From positions 613,968,768 to 614,032,767 of the forward strand of contig NC_133328.1 in the NCBI RefSeq assembly GCF_042186555.1: 64,000 nucleotides of DNA, given 5' to 3'. Source of the stretch: Aquarana catesbeiana (lineage: Eukaryota; Chordata; Amphibia; Anura; Ranidae). The notes under the pieces were generated by a model, which saw only the letters and a program-made list of their open reading frames with translations, was not told the origin of the DNA and searched no databases. A program made the translations under genes and the position numbers. Below are positions 31,493 through 42,345 of this stretch, in pieces (the stretch's first letter is position 1; each line of letters opens with the position of its first letter).

Positions 31493-32441
31493 GGCTTCAT
31501 GCACACGAGACGCCGGTGCAAACTCTGCTGAACACGTGTTTTTAAACGCTGAAACCGGCGTTTGGAAACGCCAGTTTTGCTGCGCTTGCATGTCGCGTTT
31601 AGCCATGTTTTACCGCGTTTGCGTCTAGAAGCGTCTGCAGAGCAGAGAATGACATTTTGCGACCCAACTTTGGGGACCCTTATCTCAGGGGCACTTGGTG
31701 CTAGGAACCCCAAATTTGGTGTGCTAACACAGTGGAACTAGCACTACACCATATTCAAATTCGGGTTCCTAGATTCTGGTTCCCCATATCTCGGGGGCCA
31801 CTTGGTGCTAGGAACCCCAGCTTTGGATATGTTGTAGTGTTCCACTGTGTTTGCACACCAAATTTGGGGTTCCTAGCACTAAGTGACCCGAGATATGGGG
31901 CCCCAAAGTCATGTGGCAAAGTGTCATTCTCTGCTGCAGAAAAGTGCTTGACATTTTGCAACCCGACTTTGGGGCCCCGTATCTCGGGACCACTTGGTGC
32001 TAGGAACCCCAAATTTTGATATGTTGTAGTGCTAGTTCCACTGTGTTTGCACGCAACATTTGAGGTTCCTAGCACCAAGTGGCCCCGAGATATGGGGCCC
32101 CAAAATCGGGTCGCAAAATGTCATTCTCTGCTGCAGTTTACCATCATATTTCTGTGTTTTCTGGTCCAAAAAATAGGGTTCTATTAAAAACACTAATAAT
32201 AGCAAATGCAGCTAAACGCGGTACCGGCGTTTAGCCGCGTTTAGCGTCTGAAACGTGGAAAACTTTTTCGTCTGAACCCATTTTTTTGCTTCTGGAAAAG
32301 CGAGGTTAAACGCAACTGCCTAAAAACGCCAAAAAACGAGATTGTGTACATGGACACATAGGATAACATTGAATGAGTTCAGGGGCAAGTGTCCAACTGC
32401 CTCTGAACGCGCGTTTAACAGCGTCTCATGTGCATGAAGCC
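31493..32441. mobile_element. Harbinger-like MITE, 949 bp, nested in Tc1-like B
   Basis: The 3-bp target duplication TAA (31490-31492 and 32442-32444) and the termini ggcttcatgcacacgagacg with its complement fit a PIF/Harbinger non-autonomous element. The interior holds an alternating-orientation array of ~80-bp units at 31646-32137. A second, more diverged copy is at 54703-56820. Confidence 0.85.
31646..32137. repeat. Alternating inverted array of ~80-bp units
   Basis: Five units share 'cttggtgctaggaacccc', 'tatctcggggcc' and 'gacattttgc.acccgac', arranged forward, forward, reverse, forward, reverse. The outermost 'agagaatgacattttgc' pairs with 'gcaaaatgtcattctct' at the other end. Confidence 0.85.
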
Positions 32442-33287
32442 TAAAAGGCACATGACAGCCCACCTGGAGTTTGCCAAAAGGCACCTGAAGGACTCTCAGA
32501 CCACGAGAAACAAAATTCTCTGGCTCAATGAAACAAAGATGGAACTCTTTGGCCTGAATGGCAAGCATCATGTCTGGAGGAAACCAGGCAACGCTCATCA
32601 CCTGGCCAATACCACCTCTACAGTGAAACATGGTGGTGGCAGCATCATGCTGTGGAAATGTTTTTCAGTGGCAGGAACTGGGGGACTAGTCAGGATCCAG
32701 GGAAAGATGAATGCAGCAATGTACAGAGACATCCTTGATGAAAACCTGCTCCAGAGTGCTCTGGACCTCAGACTGGGGCGAAGGTTCATCTTCCATCAGG
32801 ACAACAACCCTTAGCACACAGCCAAGATAACAAAGAAGTAGCTATGGGACAACTCTGTGAATGCCCAGCCAGAGCCCAGAACTTCATTAAACATCTCTGG
32901 AGGGATCTGAAAATGGCTGTGCACCGACGCTCCCCATCCAACCTGATGAAGCTTGAGAGGTCCTGCAAAGAAGAAACTGGCCAAAATTAGGTGTGCCAAG
33001 CTTATAGCATCATAAAAAAGATTTGTGGCTGTAATTGGTGCCAAATTTGCTTCAACAAAGCATTGAGCAAAGGCTGTGAATACTTATGTACATGGGATCT
33101 TTTCCATTTTTTTTATTTTTAATAAATTTGCAAAGATTTCAAACAAACTTCTTTCACATTGTCATTATGGGGTATTGTTTGTAGCATTTTGAGGAAAAAT
33201 AATGAAGTTAATCCATTTTGGAATAAGGCTATAACATAAGAATGTGGAAAAAGTGAAGCGATGTGAATATTTTCTGGAAGCACTGTA

Positions 33288-33979
33288 CCTGAAAAGGACC
33301 AAGAAACTAGCAAAAATTTGTTGATCACAATTTGTAAAAAATTGCAGCGCTCCAAAATATGATTGAAAATTTTTACAACAAACATGAAGTTAATAAACAT
33401 AAAATTATCCACTTCACGCTCGGCCTATAGCCAAATGACGGCTGGGCTGTGGCTTTCCCATCCTGACTGGACATCATATGATTGCGCCAATCACGCAGCT
33501 GTGGGGGCCGTGCATCGGCGCGATCTGTCACCACCCATGACCACAGGACACAACCAATGACCAATCCGAGTACTGGCTCGCTGCCAGTACCATGTGATGA
33601 ATCACAGTAGGTCACATGACAGTTGTACTCAATGGATGGCTTCCTTTCAAGCCATCCAATGTGTACAAATGTGTTGCTAGCTGTGATTGGTCAATTCAAT
33701 CACATGATACAGAAAGGGCCAATCACATCTGTACCATGTGATTAGCTCTGACCAATCACAGCTAATCACAACAAAATAGACTGAATGAATCAGTTTCATT
33801 TAGTAAAATGCTTGCTTATAGTGATGTAATACAATGCTATAAGCAAATATAATGTGTAAAAAAAAAAAAATCCTGATCACTTCTCCTGAGCAGTACAATG
33901 TTAATATGGCAACATTATATTGCTCTGGTCACAGTGTGTTAAAAAAAACCCTGATACCCCAAACTACAATCTAGTGGAA
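33288..33979. repeat. Non-coding repeat with CCAAT-bearing hairpin
   Basis: No gene. An imperfect inverted repeat at 33681-33770 has outer arms 'gctagctgtgattggtca' and 'tgaccaatcacagct', each containing ATTGG or CCAAT. The segment from 33409 ('ccacttcacgctcggcctat') looks like the end of an old interspersed element. Confidence 0.55.
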
Positions 33980-34162
33980 CTAATTGCCTTCAGAAGTCAC
34001 CTAATTAGTAAATAGAGTCCATCTGTGTGTAATTTAATCTCAGTATAAATACAGATGTTCTGTGAAGCCCTCATAGGTTTGTTAGAGAACCTTAGTGAAC
34101 AAACAGCATCATGTAGGCCAAGGAACACACCAGACAGGTCAGGGATAAAGTTGTGGAAAAGT

Positions 34163-34793
34163 TTAACCACTTAAGCCCCGGACCATTTGGCTGGCCAAAG
34201 AGCAGAGCACTTTTTGCGAGTCGGCACTGCGTCGCTTTAACTGACAATTGCGCGGTCGTGCGATGTGGCTCCCAAACAAAATTGACGTCCTTTTTTCCCT
34301 ACAGATAGAGCTTTCTTTTTGGTGGTTTTTGATCACCTGGGACAATTTTGGCGTGGTTTTGGGACCATTCACATTTATACAGCGATCAGTGTGATTAAAA
34401 ATGCATTGATTACTGTGTAAATGTGACTGGCAGTGAAGGAGTTAACCACTAGGTGGTGCTGTAGGGGTTAAGTGTGTCCTAGGGAGTGATTCTAACTGTG
34501 GGGGGGGGGCTGTGTGTGACACTATACTGATCACTGCTCCCGATTACAGGGAGCTGTGATCAGTGACAGTGTCATTAAGCAGAATGGGGAGATGCTTGTT
34601 TACATTAGCATCTCCCCGTTCTTCCTGGCCATGAGACAACCGCGGGTATCCCCGCGATCATGGTCATGGAGCTCCCGGCGGGCGCGCGGGCCCGCAAGCT
34701 GCCTCTTAACGGGCAACGTACAGGTACGTTAATCTGCCTGTACGTGCCCTTCTGCCGCAGTATATGTGCGTGAGGCAGTCGGGAAGCGGTTAA
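34163..34793. mobile_element. TTAA-flanked non-autonomous element (copy 2), nested in Tc1-like C
   Basis: TTAA at 34163-34166 and 34790-34793. It begins ttaaccacttaagccccgg and ends ggaagcggttaa. It is shorter than copy 1 at 26542-27473 and in the opposite orientation. It contains an inverted repeat near 34525-34565 ('tgatcactgctccc' / 'gggagctgtgatca'). Confidence 0.85.
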
Positions 34794-35379
34794 AGCAGGG
34801 TTAGGTTATAAAAAAATATCCCAAGCTTTGAACATCTCACGGAGCTCTGTTCAATCCATCATCCGAAAATGGAAAGAGTATGGCACAACTGCAAACCTAC
34901 CAATACATGGTCGTCCACCTAAACTGACAGGCCGGGCAAGGAGAGCATTAATCAGAGAAGCAGCCAAGAGGCCCATGGTAAATCTGGAGGAGCTGCAGAG
35001 ATCCACAGCTCAGGTGGGAGAATCTGTCCACAGGACAACTATTAGTCGTGTTCTCCACAAATCTGGCCTTTATGGAAGAGTGGCAAGAAGAAAGACATTG
35101 TTCAAAGAAAGCCAGAAGACGTCCCCTTTGCAATTTGTGAGAAGCCATGTGGAGGACACAGCAAACATGTGGAAGAAGGTGCTCTGTTTAGATGAGACCA
35201 ACATTGAAATTTTTGGCCTAAAAGAAAAATGGTATGTGTGGTGGAAAACGAACAATGGTCATCACCCTCAACAGACCATCCCCACCATGAAACATGGTGG
35301 TGGCAGCATCATGTTGGGGGGGATGCTTTTCTTCAGCGAGGACAGGGAAGCTGGTCAGAGTTGATGGGAAGAAAACCTG

Positions 35380-35720
35380 TTATGCCGCGTACACAGGAGC
35401 GGAATTTCCGTCGGAAAAGTCTTGGATGGTTTTTCCGACAGAATTACGCTCAAGCTTGGCTTGCATACACACGGTCACACAAAAGTTCACTGAACTTTCG
35501 ACCATCAAGAACGCGGTGACGTACAACACTACGACGGGCCAGGAAAATTAAGTTCAATGCTTCCGAGCATGCGTCAAATTGAAAACATGCTCTCAATCTT
35601 TTGCTGGCTGGAATTCCACCAGCAAAAGTCTGATGGAGCATACACACGGTCGCATTTTCGGACCAAAAGCTCTTATCGGACTTTTGCTGGTGAAATTTCC
35701 ACTCGTGTGTACGGGGCATT
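35380..35720. mobile_element. Palindromic MITE, 'ttttgctgg' subfamily (copy 6), nested in Tc1-like C
   Basis: The termini ttatgccgcgtacacagg and cgtgtgtacggggcatt form the inverted repeat. It shares the internal 'cttttgctggctggaattcc' block with 28929-29363. Insertion coincides with the loss of the C-terminal transposase half. Confidence 0.82.
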
Positions 35721-36103
35721 GGAGTCACTTTTCACATATTTATTTGTAAAAAAAATTGGAAAACCATTTTTTATTTTCCACTTCACGATTACGTGCCACT
35801 TTGTGTTGGTCTATTACATAAAATCCCAATAAAATACATTTAAGTTTTTGGTTATAACATGACAAAATGTAGAAAATTTCAAAGGGTATGAATACTTTTT
35901 CAAGGCACTGTACATCAAAGTCACCTATGATGTACATAAATATTTTGACCATTGGTTGCAATCAACAGGATGATTGATGGGGTCTCCATATTCACATTTA
36001 ACGTGTTTCACTGCACAGTGTTTAATGAGCAAACCAGGTAAGTTTAGTTCATTAAACCTGGTGAGAAGTTTTCAAACACTGAACATAGTGCATTTTATTG
36101 AAC

Positions 36104-36605
36104 TTAAAGTGGAGTTCCACCCACTTTTACAACTCTTCAGCATCTCTTACTAAACTGTGCACTGCAAACGAATTGGATATTTTAAAAAAAATTTTCTCAG
36201 CACCTACTTTATATCTGCTGTATTAATTTTTCACTTCCTCCTCCCTGGCCGTGGCTCATCGCATCATTTCCTGTTTGCAATGCCTTCTGGGAAGGGGTGG
36301 CAACTTCCTCTGACACTGCCGTTGCTATGGAAACCTGACCTGAAACCTATTACACTGCTTGTGCTGCACTGAGCATGTGCGAGATCTGCAAGGATGAGAT
36401 CCAGGAAGAAATACAGTCTGGCTTCAGATGCCCACACTTAAGATGGCCACGGCCTGCTGTAAGTTTATAAAATAACAAACTACTGCTATAAACTAACAAA
36501 ACAGACCTTAGTTTACAGACTAACTTTACTAGAATACATTAAGCTTGTGTATTACATGGGTATTTTTATTTAAAAAGTATAATTTTGGCCGGAACACCAC
36601 TTTAA
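36104..36605. mobile_element. TTAA-flanked element, 'gtggagttccaccc' family (copy 1)
   Basis: TTAA at both edges (36104-36107 and 36602-36605). The termini ttaaagtggagttccaccc and ggccggaacaccactttaa form an imperfect inverted repeat. Related copies lie at 52980-53490 and 57213-57720, with little internal similarity. Non-coding; the 71-codon frame inside has no family. Confidence 0.8.
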
Positions 36606-37429
36606 TCACACAAATCTTGCTTTTTCTGATCTTTTTTTAAGGCTAATTTGCAAACTTTCAATCAAAAATAGCATGGGTGACCGGACATTGCCATGGAGGA
36701 TTGTACCAATGTAAAATAAAATTAAAAAAATTTAATTCAGTTGGGGAGGAGATCCTTTATTAGTAGTTTATTCTTTATTCCTGTCAAATTGTATCTACTT
36801 GCCCATACGGGATGTACAGGTATACAGATACACTGGCAGATCTGCTGGAGACCTGCATGGCACCAAAATAAATAAATAAATGCACATTTTTTTTACCTGC
36901 ATTTATTATTTTTTTTTTCTAAAAGGTGAACTTATCCTTTAAGTTCCAGAGCTGTACAATGTATTCCTTTAAAAGGGACATTGCCTGCTCACAGACAGCG
37001 ACTGGGATCTGTCATTTAGCAGCAGTAGCTCCACTGTCTCCAAATGGTAGATCTCCTCCAGCTTCTGGAGGATAAACAGAACCGGGATCCTGGGTGACAT
37101 CGTTGACCAAAAAACTTCACCCAAAAATTCCAGGTACATTTGTTTGCATTAAGAAGCTGACCTGTGATCTGTCATTTGCAAAAGGATTAGTGAGGATAAA
37201 GTCCTTGCTCCCTCGATATTGGGAACAAGGTGCCTTGCAAAAGGGGAGGATTTTCCGCCTTGCGAAGTACACCCCTAATGCTGAAGGCATGTGGCCTAGT
37301 ACAGTTTAAGAGGTAGGGGTTGAACCTTTTTTCCTGGCCACTCAGGCTGCAAAAACCAAATGAATTTATGAATTTTAAGGGAGACCTCACAGGTTTTTTT
37401 TTTTATCCCCACATCATGTCCCTCAAAAG
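36606..37429. other. No gene seen
   Basis: About 0.8 kb has A/T runs near 36720 and 36885-36918 and no recognisable element. 'ggatctgtcatttag' (37006) recurs as 'gaatctgtcatttag' at 37713. Confidence 0.45.
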
Positions 37430-37680
37430 AAATGTGGAGGTTTGCTGGAGGGAAGAGGGGGAACTTATTGGAATCTGGAAGCTCACTTTAGAACAAGGTG
37501 GGCCGCAGATATCCACCCTCCTCTACATGAATGAGTACAAGATACATAGTAAAAAGTGAAACACAACTGTAAATAAAAATATCCAAATCATGAAAAAAGT
37601 TCTTTATTAGAAAAACAAAATAAACAATGCCCCCCAATGTAAAAGCAACATCAATCACGTAAATGGTCTCATTCAGGATC
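37430..37680. repeat. Diverged interspersed repeat
   Basis: Shares 'cttattggaatctggaagc', 'atgaatgagta' and 'ttctttattag' phrases with 3930-4190. Both are non-coding. Confidence 0.5.
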
Positions 37681-37856
37681 TCCAACCTGTTTTTTTACAA
37701 ACAGAAGCCAGCAGGAATCTGTCATTTAGCAGCCAGGAGTTTCGGCGGGCAAACTGTTGAAATATGGCCAGTTTGTTCACCTACCGGTATTTCTGGACAG
37801 ACTGAATTCAGAGTCAAACCCATGTGTAACCTGAACCCAAAGCTCACCATCCCTAA

Positions 37857-38252
37857 TAAAGTAGAAGTAAAGGCAAAACTTTTTTTTCTCATTTGGGATA
37901 GATTAAAGGAGGTTTTAACCCTTGCATGGTTTATTTTTTTGCAATCTATGTCCCATTGAGAGATGTCCCTTTACTTCCTGTCCTATAGCCAAAACAGGAC
38001 TTGAGAGAAAATCCCTCTAAAGTGAAGGAATCTCTGGTTGTCACTGGGGTCACTAGAATTAGTGTCTTTGTTGAAAGCTCTCTCCAACATTACGGTTCTA
38101 GGGACATTCCAAGATTTGGAATTTTATCTTATTTTCAATTTTGGTGATAACGGTAATCAGGACTAATAGGGAGGGTGAATCATCCTAATGGGGATAGAGA
38201 CAGCAATAAAAATGTGACACAAAAAAAATAAAAATAAAAGTTTTGCCTTTAG
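37857..38252. mobile_element. MITE, 'aaaggcaaaactttt' family
   Basis: The inverted termini are 'gtagaagtaaaggcaaaac' at the left and 'agttttgcctttaggg' at the right. A reversed fragment of the same family lies at 30584-30660. Non-coding. Confidence 0.7.
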
Positions 38253-38723
38253 GGCCCTTTCACATAGACGTTATACTCAGATCCACCTGTCAGTTTTTTA
38301 GGTGGACCTGATCGGAAGGTTCAGGGAAACTTGGAATAGGCAGCCGCACAACGCAACGGGATATAAAAACTTCTTTATTGTAATGTAGACAGATGCAGTC
38401 AAAGGAATGAGTGGAAGGTTAACATCTTTCACACATCTTGTGCTTAGTTATAACCAATCAGAAGGTCTGTGCAGTCTTATGGACAAGCAGATATAAACAG
38501 ATGTAGAGTTACCCCCCACAGGAGCTGCTGGAAAGATGCCCAGGGTTCTTTTTCCCAGTAATTGCCCTGCAGCCAGGCATATGGTCACATTCACTCTTTG
38601 CCTCAATGATCAGTCGAAGGGTGTTCTTTTTGGTGTTTTTATTTTAGGGATAGGGGAATTGGGTGGGATACTCCAAAAAGAACTATGTGAACTAATGTGA
38701 GGACTCTAAACTCTAAACTTGCA
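38253..38723. other. No gene seen; repeat fragment at its start
   Basis: The start, 'gggccctttcacatagacg', resembles the end of a frog MITE and contains a small hairpin 'ccacctgtc...aggtgg'. The remainder shows no recognisable feature. Confidence 0.4.
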
Positions 38724-39418
38724 ACCAAAGTGACAAAAGATTCAAGGGGATTGTGCAATGATCAAAGTATTACGTCTATAAGCAATAGAAACAAAATAAT
38801 ACTGTGAAGAAAATCGTGCTACAACTGGTATCACTTAAAGTTCATAAATGAGTCAGCATTCAGGTGGATTCGTGTAAGTGTACATCTGTTTTTTACATTA
38901 AATGATCTTATGCAGCTTTACACTATGTGTGGCCATTGTTTCTTACACATATGTCCAGGAATTGCCTTCCCTATTGATGTTTGGCGTATATTGGGAGCCT
39001 GTTCGCTTTAAGTGGAGCCTTTCCATTCAACTTTGGACGGGGTGATTTCCATACTATCCATCCAATAAAGCTGAACACTGTTGAGGTATTTCCTCACCAT
39101 TGCCTGATTAACTCAATACACACCAGTATATGAGTTTACATCTTCTGGTAAGCATGCCAATTTTACTACATGGTGGTGGACCGCACAAAAAGGGAAAAGT
39201 TTCAATCTCACTGTGCCCTCACACAGGTGACTTTTCTTCTACTCAAGGGACTCATTTTTCATGGTGGACTATGCGTTACTGAATGCTACCTCATTTATGA
39301 ACTTTAAGTGTTATCAGTTATAGCACGATTTTCTTCACAGTGTTATTTTGTATCTATTGCTTATAGACTTAACACTTTGATCATTGCACGATCCCCTTGG
39401 ATCTTTTGTCACTTTGGT
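38724..39418. repeat. Inverted repeat with ~138-bp arms
   Basis: The arm 38724-38862 is the reverse complement of 39280-39418 at roughly 90% identity, for example 'ccaaagtgacaaaagat', 'ctataagcaatag' and 'cttaaagttcataaatgag'. The loop of about 417 bp has no coding content. Confidence 0.85.
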
Positions 39419-39511
39419 TGGTTCAAAATTTGGTGGATATATTGTTTTTTATTTCACATTTGTATATTTGAGCACTGCACTGTTGTTTATCTGTTATATG
39501 TTTGCACCATA

Positions 39512-39762
39512 GGGGTTATTTACGAAAGGAAAATCCACTTTGCACTGCAAGTGCACTTGAAAGTGCACTTGGAAGTAAAGTCGCTGTAGATCCGAGGGGG
39601 ACATGCAAGGAAAATAAAAAACAGCATTTTAGCCTGCACATGATTGGATGATAAAATCAGCAGAGCTTCCACGCATTTCAGATCTACGTCTCAGATTTAG
39701 AGCGACTGCACTTCCAAGTGCACTTGCAGTGCAAAGTGGATTTGCCTTTCGTAAATAACCCC
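39512..39762. mobile_element. MITE, 'ggggttatttacgaaag' family
   Basis: Near-perfect inverted termini ggggttatttacgaaagg and cctttcgtaaataacccc, and a 5-bp target duplication CCATA at 39507-39511 and 39763-39767. The repeat extends inward through 'atccactttgcactgcaag'. Non-coding. Confidence 0.88.
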
Positions 39763-39811
39763 CCATATGTCTAGTGAACTGTCACCTGCCATTTAGAGTC
39801 TCTGAGCGCAC

Positions 39812-39817
<6 letters not shown>

Positions 39818-39846
<29 letters not shown>
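39818..39846. repeat. (ATT)n microsatellite, L2 tail
   Basis: Repeated ATT on the plus strand forms the 3' tail of the L2 element. Confidence 0.9.
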
Positions 39847-39848
<2 letters not shown>

Positions 39849-40045
39849 CAGGATTTATATAGCAGCAACAGTTTGAGCTGCCCTTTACAACATGGGGGCA
39901 GACAGTACAGTTACAATACACTTCAATACAGGATGGATCAGAGGGCCCTGCTCGCTAGAGCTTACAATCTAGAAGATAAGGCCAAGTGAAACAAAAGGTA
40001 ATAGCTGTGAGGGATGATCAGATGGAGAAAATGAAAATATGGTTG

Positions 40046-40761
40046 TTAGGTGTGGGTAGGATAGACTTTTCTGAAGTGAAGGGTTTTTAGGGATCGCATA
40101 AAAGCTAATAGAGTAGGAGATAATTGGACAGATTGGGGTAGGGAGTTCCATAGGATTGGAGAGGCTCTGGAAAAGTCCTGGAGGCGAGCATAGGAGGAGG
40201 TGATGAGGGAGCTAGAGAGCAGGAGGTGTTGAGAAGAACAAGGAGAACGATTAGCTTGGTATTTTGAGACTAGGTGAGTGATGTAGCTGGGGGCTGAATT
40301 GTGGATGGCTTTGTAACTAGTTGTTAGCATTTTGAATTCAATTTGTTTGGTGAGCGGAAGCCCATGGAGGGATTGACATAGAGAAGTAACAGACACAGAG
40401 CGATTGGTAAGGTGGATGAGTCTGGCAGCAGCATTCATGATGGATTGAAGGGGGGATAGACTATGTAGAGGTAAGCCAATGAAGAGGGAGTTGCAGTAGT
40501 CGAGGCAAGAGATGACCAGGGAGTGAATTAAGAGCTTTGTTGTGTCATTGGTTAGAGGTTGCAAGATTTGGACAGTGATTGGACGTGGGGCTTAAAGGAG
40601 AGTTCAGAGTCCAGGACTACACCTAGGACCTTGGTGTGCGGGAATGAGATTATAGTTGTGCCATCGATTTTGACAGAGAGATCAGGGGAAGAGGCACGTG
40701 GGGGAGGAAAACTTATAGGTTTGGTTTTGGATAGATTAAGTTTGAGGAAGTGGTGTGACAT
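40046..40761 (-). pseudogene. L2 ORF2: C-terminal reverse-transcriptase region
   Basis: Frames 40761-40552 and 40564-40046 overlap and together cover the C-terminal L2 region with '[16 protein letters not shown]', 'SVTSLCQSLHGLPL', 'FSRASPILWNSLPQSVQL' and 'FMRSLKTLHF'. The final 172 codons are uninterrupted. The equivalent region on the plus strand at 24500-25440 is more decayed. Confidence 0.82.
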
Positions 40762-41159
40762 CCAGACTGATATATCTGATAGTAAATTCGTGATACATGA
40801 GAAGACTGAAGGAGTGAGCTGAGGGGTAGAGAAATAGATTTGAGTGTCGTCAGCGTAGAGGTGGTATTGGAAGTCATGGTAGGCTATCAGCTGACCCAGG
40901 GAGGAGGTGTAAATTGAAAATAGGAGAGGTCCAAGAACAGAACCTTGGGGGACCCCAACAGAGAAAGGAAGAGGAGAGGAGGAAGTAGAATTGTAAGTAA
41001 CACTAAAGGTGTCATTGGATAGGTAGGAAGAGAACCAGTGAATAGTTCAGTCACGGAGACCAAAGGCGTGGAGTTTTTTGAGAAGGAGGGGGTGGTCAAC
41101 CGTATCAAAGGCAGCAGAGAGGTCCAGGAGTACAGCACAGTGTCCATTGGTTTTGGCCT

Positions 41160-42345
41160 TCAGTAGATCATTTGTAGTTTTAGGAGAGCAGTTTCTGTGG
41201 AGTGTTGAGCATGAAATCCAGACTGAAGGGGATCAAGAAGGCTATTATCAGCAAGGTGGTCGCCCAGCCGGTTGTAGACCAGACATTCAAGAAGTTTTGA
41301 TAAAAAGGGGAGCAAGGAGATGGGGCTTAGGTTGTTAAGTTTGGATGGGTCCAGTGAGGGCTTTTTAAGTATGGGGCTGACAAGTGCATGTTTTAGAGAG
41401 TTGGGGAAGATGCCGGAAGAGAGGGAGAGATTGAAGATGTGGGTTAGACAGTGTAGAATAGAACCAGAGGGTGAGTGTAGCATTTGCAAGGTAACAGGAT
41501 CATGAGGGCAGGTGGTAAGATGGACGTTAGCAAGTAATTTAGCAACCATGTCCATAGTGGTGGGGTTGAAAAGGGGAAGTAATGATTGTACCTGTGGGCT
41601 GTTTGTGGGTGGAGGCAGTGGAGGACAAAGTAGACTGCTGAAGGTAGAAAAGAGTTGACGGGGACGGGATAATAAGGTGTTAATGAGAGAGATAAAATAG
41701 GTCTGATTGGCAGTGAGGGGGCAGGAATTGTATTTTTGGAGGGCAGATTTTTACTGGTTAAAAACCTTTCTGAGACTTTGTCTTATGCCACAGGCACTCA
41801 AGAGCACGGCTGTGTTTTTTCAGACTTCTAGTATCATCCATTTGCCAAGGTTGAAGGGGACAGGGCCTGATTCTATGTGTAGTGAGGGGGGCCAGTGTGT
41901 CCAGTGAGGCTAGAATTGAAGTATTGTAGACAGAAGTGGCTAGGTCGGTGCAGGACAAGGGTGCAATTTTGTCATAGAGGTGGTCAGTAGCAGAGTAGAG
42001 AAGAGAAGGGTTGAGATGGCCTAGGTTTCTATGGGTAACTGTTAGGCGGTTGGAGGGAGAGGAGGTGGAGGAGAGGGAGAGAGTGAAACAAATAAGGTAG
42101 TGATCAGAGAGAGGGTAAGGATAGTTGGAGAGGTTGCATGGAGTGCATAGGTGGGAAAAAACAAGGTCAAGGGTATTGCCTTCAGAGTGGGTAGAAGCAT
42201 GTATCCATTGCTTCAGGTCAAAGGAGGAGGTTAGACTAAGAAGTTTGGAAGTAGCAGGAGTGTTAGTATTAGTAGGGATGTTGAAGAATGATAGTGGGGA
42301 TTTCAGAAAAGTGAAAGTAGGGTAGCCGGGCAGAGAAGTCATCAA
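41160..42345 (-). pseudogene. L2 ORF2: endonuclease C-terminal part and reverse-transcriptase N-terminal part
   Basis: The 195-codon frame 42345-41758 holds the end of the apurinic-type endonuclease ('TLDLVFSHLCTPC', 'YPLSDHYLICFTLSL') that nicks the target, then the linker. After frameshifts, 41555-41160 carries RT blocks ending '[20 protein letters not shown]'. The YADD-type catalytic block is not in a long frame; it falls in the shifted sequence around 40760-41100, where 'FADD'-like residues are not cleanly readable. Confidence 0.75.

Larger units (their letters stand above)
29896..33287 (+). mobile_element. Tc1-like transposon B with three nested insertions
   Basis: Inverted termini are tacagttaatccggaaagtg at the left and the complement ending ggaagcactgta at the right. 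Removing insertions at 29957-30104, 30308-31013 and 31493-32441, with one copy of each target duplication, leaves about 1.57 kb, a normal length for a Tc1-like element. Transposase remnants are visible: 'SGLYGIVARRKPLLSK' up to 31493, then 'TAHLEFAKRHLKD', 'LWLNETKMELFGLNGKHHVW', 'KHGGGSIMLWKCFSVAGTG' and 'FIFHQDNNP' from 32445 to 32814. The first catalytic Asp in W-S-D-E-T is replaced by Asn. It is a pseudogene. Confidence 0.92.
33980..35912 (+). mobile_element. Tc1-like transposon C, 5' end missing, two nested insertions
   Basis: The right end reads tttttcaaggcactgta (ending 35912), a Tc1-type terminus; the matching left terminus is not found. The transposase start reads ATG TAG at 34110, a nonsense mutation in codon 2. 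Downstream, after a TTAA element (34163-34793), the frame 34828-35364 carries 'MNISRSSVQSIIRKWKEYGT' (helix-turn-helix), 'HGRPPKLTGRARRALIREA', 'SGLYGRVARRKTLFKE' and 'VLCLDETNIEIFGL' (first catalytic Asp). The C-terminal half with the second Asp and the Glu is replaced by a MITE at 35380-35720. Inactive. Confidence 0.88.

Noticed and set aside
36000..36095. Possible hairpin around 'aaaccagg' and 'cctgg'
   Set aside because: The pairing is short and interrupted, not better than expected in this composition.
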